This document shows positions 61,056 through 64,000 of a DNA stretch of 64,000 bases, piece after piece. Source of the DNA: JAWWPG01 sp033850885 (GTDB lineage: Bacteria; Actinomycetota; Actinomycetes; Propionibacteriales; Nocardioidaceae); NCBI GenBank assembly GCA_033850885.1, contig JAWWPG010000041.1:1-64000 (forward strand). Direction: 5' to 3'. The notes beneath the pieces are model-generated. The model worked only from the letters and a program-made list of their open reading frames with translations. It did not search any database and had not been told where the DNA came from. Numbering within the stretch: position 1 is the stretch's first letter; each line of letters begins with the position of its first letter. The translations under genes were made by a program, and so were the position numbers.

Positions 61056-62315
61056 TCAGTCGACATCGCGGGCCAGCAGGTCGTCCCAGCTCTCCCGCCG
61101 CACCACCGCTCGGGCCTGCCCACCCCGGGCGAACACGACGGGTATCCGACGGCTGCCGTTGTAGTTGTTCGCCATCGTGTAGCAGTAGGCACCGGTGGCG
61201 GGCACGGCGAGAAGGTCGCCCACCGCGGGAGCGGAGAGCGCCACACCGTCGACGAGGACGTCGCCGCTCTCGCAGTGCCGCCCCACGACGCTGACGGTCT
61301 CCAGGTCGGGGCCGTCGAGCCGGTTGGCGATGGCCGCCTCGAAGCGCTGACCGTACAAGGAGACTTCGAGGTTGTCGCCCATCCCGCCGTCGACGGCGAC
61401 GAACGTCGCGATGCCGCGCTTGACGGTCACGACGCGGTAGACGGTCGAACCGGAGGCGGCGACCATACTTCGGCCGGGCTCGATGATGAGCTGAGACTCC
61501 GCCGGCAGGTGCTCCCGGGCCGCTCCCACCAGCGCGTCCAGGTAGCTGCCGACCGAGGGTGGTTCGTCGCGCCAGGTGTAACGGGCGCCGAGTCCTCCAC
61601 CCAGGTCGTACGTCGGGAACTCCCCGAGCCGGGCTACCGCGGCGACCGACTCGACAAAGGGCTGAACTTCGAGGATCTGGGAGCCCACGTGAACGTGGAC
61701 ACCCTGCATGGAGAGTCTGCGGCTGCGTTCGATCCGCCGGATCACATCGGCTGCGGTTGCCGGGTCGAGCCCGAACTTCGAGCCTGCGTGACCCGTAAGC
61801 ACGTGAGCGTGGGTGTCCGCGGTGATGCCAGGGATGACCCGCACGAGCACGTCCTGGACCCGGCCGCTCGGCACGGTGGCCTCGAGGCGGTCCACGTCGT
61901 CGGCGTTGTCGACGACGACGAGCCCGATCCCGTGCTCCACGGCCAGCCCGATCTCCTCGTCCGTCTTGGCGTTGCCGTGCAGCACGACGAGCAGCGGGTC
62001 GACGCCGGCCTTCAGTGCGGTGATGACCTCTCCGCCTCCGGCCACGTCGAGCCCCAGGCCTTCTTCGACCATGACGCGCTGCACCGCCGTACAGGGGAAG
62101 GCCTTGGACGCAAAGACGACGCGTGACTTCGCCCACCGGGATGCGAGCCCGTCACGGTACTCGCGGGCTCGCTCACGCAGCGCCTGTTCAGCCACGACCT
62201 GCACGGGCGTGCCGAAACCCGCCGCCAGGTCGTCGACGCGGCAGCCGCCGATGAGCAGCATCCCGTCGACATCCACCGCGCTCCCGGGTGGAAGCAGGCC
62301 CAGCACAGCACTCAT
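61056..62315 (-). CDS. lysA: Diaminopimelate decarboxylase
   Basis: 419 aa. The last step of lysine synthesis. The PLP lysine is in VVFASKAFPC, with GLDVAGGGEV, HVHVGSQI, DLGGGLGARY and IEPGRSMVA; the C-terminal barrel has CESGDVL and GAYCYTMANNYNG. It is a single gene, 52 nt after (in sequence) the MOSC gene on the same strand. It differs slightly from typical LysA in the N-terminus but all catalytic blocks are there. Confidence 0.93.
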   Translation of the reverse strand: MSAVLGLLPPGSAVDVDGMLLIGGCRVDDLAAGFGTPVQVVAEQALRERAREYRDGLASRWAKSRVVFASKAFPCTAVQRVMVEEGLGLDVAGGGEVITALKAGVDPLLVVLHGNAKTDEEIGLAVEHGIGLVVVDNADDVDRLEATVPSGRVQDVLVRVIPGITADTHAHVLTGHAGSKFGLDPATAADVIRRIERSRRLSMQGVHVHVGSQILEVQPFVESVAAVARLGEFPTYDLGGGLGARYTWRDEPPSVGSYLDALVGAAREHLPAESQLIIEPGRSMVAASGSTVYRVVTVKRGIATFVAVDGGMGDNLEVSLYGQRFEAAIANRLDGPDLETVSVVGRHCESGDVLVDGVALSAPAVGDLLAVPATGAYCYTMANNYNGSRRIPVVFARGGQARAVVRRESWDDLLARDVD

Positions 62316-62357
62316 GGGGGCTCACCCTAGTGGTGGGCCCCCATGCAGGCAGTGCGA

Positions 62358-64000
62358 TCAGGCGGCCATAGAGGTGCTCGTCGCTGGCTCCAGCGCCTCG
62401 CGGACAAGGTCGGCGACGTCAGCCACCAGTCGTACGTCGAGCTGATCGCGTACGGCCTCGGGCACATCGTCGAGGTCGGCCTCGTTGCGCTGCGGCAGGA
62501 ACACCGTGGTCAGGCCGGCCCGGTGAGCGGCGAGCAGCTTCTGCTTCACGCCCCCGATCGGCAGCACCCGGCCGTTGAGGGTGACCTCCCCGGTCATTCC
62601 GACGTCGGACCGGACCGGGCGGCCGCTCACGAGCGACGCCAACGCCGTCACCATGGTCACGCCCGCCGAGGGTCCGTCCTTGGGGATGGCGCCAGCGGGG
62701 ACATGCACGTGGAGCGCCTGGTCGAGTGCACCCGAGTCGATGCCGAGCTCCCGGCCGTGCGACTTCAGGTACGACAGCGCGATATGCGCCGACTCCTTCA
62801 TCACGTCACCGAGCTGCCCGGTAAGCGTCAGATGCGCGTCCCCCGGCATGGCAGTCGCCTCGACAAACAGCACGTCGCCACCGGCTCCGGTCACCGCCAG
62901 CCCGGTCGCAACGCCGGGTACGGCGGTGCGCTCGGCGCTCTCCGGGGTGAACCTGGGCCGTCCGAGGTAGCCCACCAGCGAGTCCGCTGTGACCTGCACC
63001 GGCGCCTCGGCCGGTCGAGCGGTCAACGCGGTCGTGACCTTGCGCAGCACGCGGGCGATCGCCCGCTCGAGCTGGCGCACCCCGGCCTCCCGGGTGTACT
63101 CCCCGGCGATGAGCCGCAGCGCCTCGTCATCCACACCGACCTCCGCGGCCTCCAACGCCGCGCGGGACAGCTGTCGGGGGAGCAGGTGGTTGCGGGCGAT
63201 GGCGACCTTCTCGTCCTCGGTGTAGCCATCCAGCCTCACGACCTCCATCCGGTCGAGCAGTGCGTCCGGGATCGTCTCCGCGACGTTGGCGGTGGCCAGG
63301 AACAGAACGTCGGACAGGTCGAGCTCGAGCTCCAGGTAGTGGTCGCGGAACGTGTGGTTCTGCGCCGGGTCAAGCACCTCGAGCAGGGCACTCGCTGGGT
63401 CGCCCCTGAAGTCGGTACCGAGCTTGTCGACCTCGTCCAGCAGCACCACGGGGTTCATCGAGCCGGCCTCACGGATCGCCCGGACGATCCGGCCGGGCAG
63501 CGCCCCGACATAGGTACGTCGGTGACCGCGGATCTCCGCCTCGTCGCGCACGCCGCCGAGAGCGACCCGCACGAAGTTGCGGCCGAGTGCGCGGGCGACG
63601 GACTCACCCAGTGACGTCTTTCCGACGCCGGGCGGCCCTACCAGCGCCAGTACCGCCCCGCTGCCGCGGCCACCGACGAGCTCCAGACCCCGTTCGGCGC
63701 GGCGGGCGCGCACGGCAAGGTGCTCCACGATCCGGTCCTTGACGTCGTCGAGCCCCTCGTGGTCGGCGTCCAGAACGGCGCGAGCGGCTTCTACGTCAGT
63801 CGCGTCCGTCGTACGCGTCGCCCAGGGCAGCTCGAGCACAGTGTCGAGCCAGGTGCGGATCCAGCTGGCCTCGGGGTTCTGGTCGCTGCTGCGCTCCAGC
63901 TTGGCGACCTCGCGTAGCGCGGCCTCGCGGACTCCGTCTGGCAGGTCAGCCTGCTCGACTCGACCGCGGTAGTCGTCCGCACCGTCCGGCTCGTCCTCGC
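62358..64000 (-). CDS. lon: Lon protease, N-terminal part beyond the window
   Basis: The last 547 residues; the 5' end lies past position 64000. AAA+ Walker A GPPGVGKTSLGES and Walker B VVLLDEVDKLG, then the serine-lysine protease domain with KDGPSAGVTMVTALASL (catalytic Ser) and IGGVKQKLLAAHRAG (catalytic Lys). It degrades damaged and regulatory proteins in the cytoplasm. A GTG at 63839 begins a shorter open frame, but codons upstream of it still encode Lon (LDTVLELPW), so the gene continues. Confidence 0.96.
   Translation of the reverse strand, partial: EDEPDGADDYRGRVEQADLPDGVREAALREVAKLERSSDQNPEASWIRTWLDTVLELPWATRTTDATDVEAARAVLDADHEGLDDVKDRIVEHLAVRARRAERGLELVGGRGSGAVLALVGPPGVGKTSLGESVARALGRNFVRVALGGVRDEAEIRGHRRTYVGALPGRIVRAIREAGSMNPVVLLDEVDKLGTDFRGDPASALLEVLDPAQNHTFRDHYLELELDLSDVLFLATANVAETIPDALLDRMEVVRLDGYTEDEKVAIARNHLLPRQLSRAALEAAEVGVDDEALRLIAGEYTREAGVRQLERAIARVLRKVTTALTARPAEAPVQVTADSLVGYLGRPRFTPESAERTAVPGVATGLAVTGAGGDVLFVEATAMPGDAHLTLTGQLGDVMKESAHIALSYLKSHGRELGIDSGALDQALHVHVPAGAIPKDGPSAGVTMVTALASLVSGRPVRSDVGMTGEVTLNGRVLPIGGVKQKLLAAHRAGLTTVFLPQRNEADLDDVPEAVRDQLDVRLVADVADLVREALEPATSTSMAA

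Overview
The window is about 64 kb of high-GC DNA, almost fully coding, with many GTG starts and many 1-20 nt gene overlaps. This is typical of an Actinomycetota chromosome. Most of it (about 15.5-64 kb) looks like a Nocardioides/Propionibacteriales-type genome. Evidence includes the block pncB-clpS-DUF2017-prs-murI-MBL phosphodiesterase-rph-rdgB, which parallels the mycobacterial Rv1330c-Rv1341 order, a DevRS/universal-stress module, and a c-di-AMP (ydaO) riboswitch before an NlpC/P60 protein. The left 8-10 kb has a different character (aerobic CO dehydrogenase genes, small zinc ribbons, DUF5937-type regulator plus efflux pump) that recalls Thermoleophilia. Whether that is real biology, transfer or an assembly join cannot be settled from one window.

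Layout. 1-6.8 kb: form I CO dehydrogenase genes (end of coxS, coxL, coxD, coxE, coxG) with a 56-aa Cys protein, an unusual 148-aa stand-alone piece of CoxL, a YceI protein and two zinc-ribbon proteins. 6.8-10.2 kb: NYN nuclease, small genes, DUF5937/ArsR regulator and a DHA2 efflux pump. 10.6-15.3 kb: a P-loop (DUF1611-like) protein co-translated with an ABC exporter whose ATPase domain has lost its catalytic motifs, then a secreted M15 peptidase. 15.5-17.9 kb: zinc-finger protein, c-di-AMP riboswitch with NlpC/P60, DUF3048 lipoprotein. 17.9-24.9 kb: malic enzyme, YqgE, DUF3039, formylglycine-generating enzyme, Lrp regulator with hppD, DUF559 nuclease, DUF1697. 25-32.2 kb: the conserved pncB-to-rdgB block. 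32.2-40.6 kb: a DevRS (DosR-like) dormancy module: two universal stress proteins, response regulator, PNPOx-fold protein, DoxX, dual-GAF kinase, then phosphoketolase and acetate kinase. 40.8-50 kb: tRNA-Leu, peroxiredoxin, GroES-like, aminopeptidases P and M18, MFS with MarR, SLC13/ArsB-like permease, CDF transporter. 50-60.3 kb: lipoprotein propeller, regulator, sulfotransferase, quinone oxidoreductase, and a possible catabolic group (FAD oxidoreductase, GcvT-like, cyclase, ThDP enzyme). 60.4-64 kb: MOSC protein, lysA and the lon protease, which is cut by the window edge.

The most striking non-coding signal is a set of four families of intergenic repeats: 22-bp tandem arrays at four loci (two in opposite orientation flanking a DUF559 nuclease gene); 66-bp elements with 19-bp inverted arms (three copies, two flanking phosphoketolase-acetate kinase and two flanking tRNA-Leu); a 32-bp perfect palindrome; and a 102-bp dispersed inverted repeat built around a 16-bp palindrome. 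None of the listed genes explains them.
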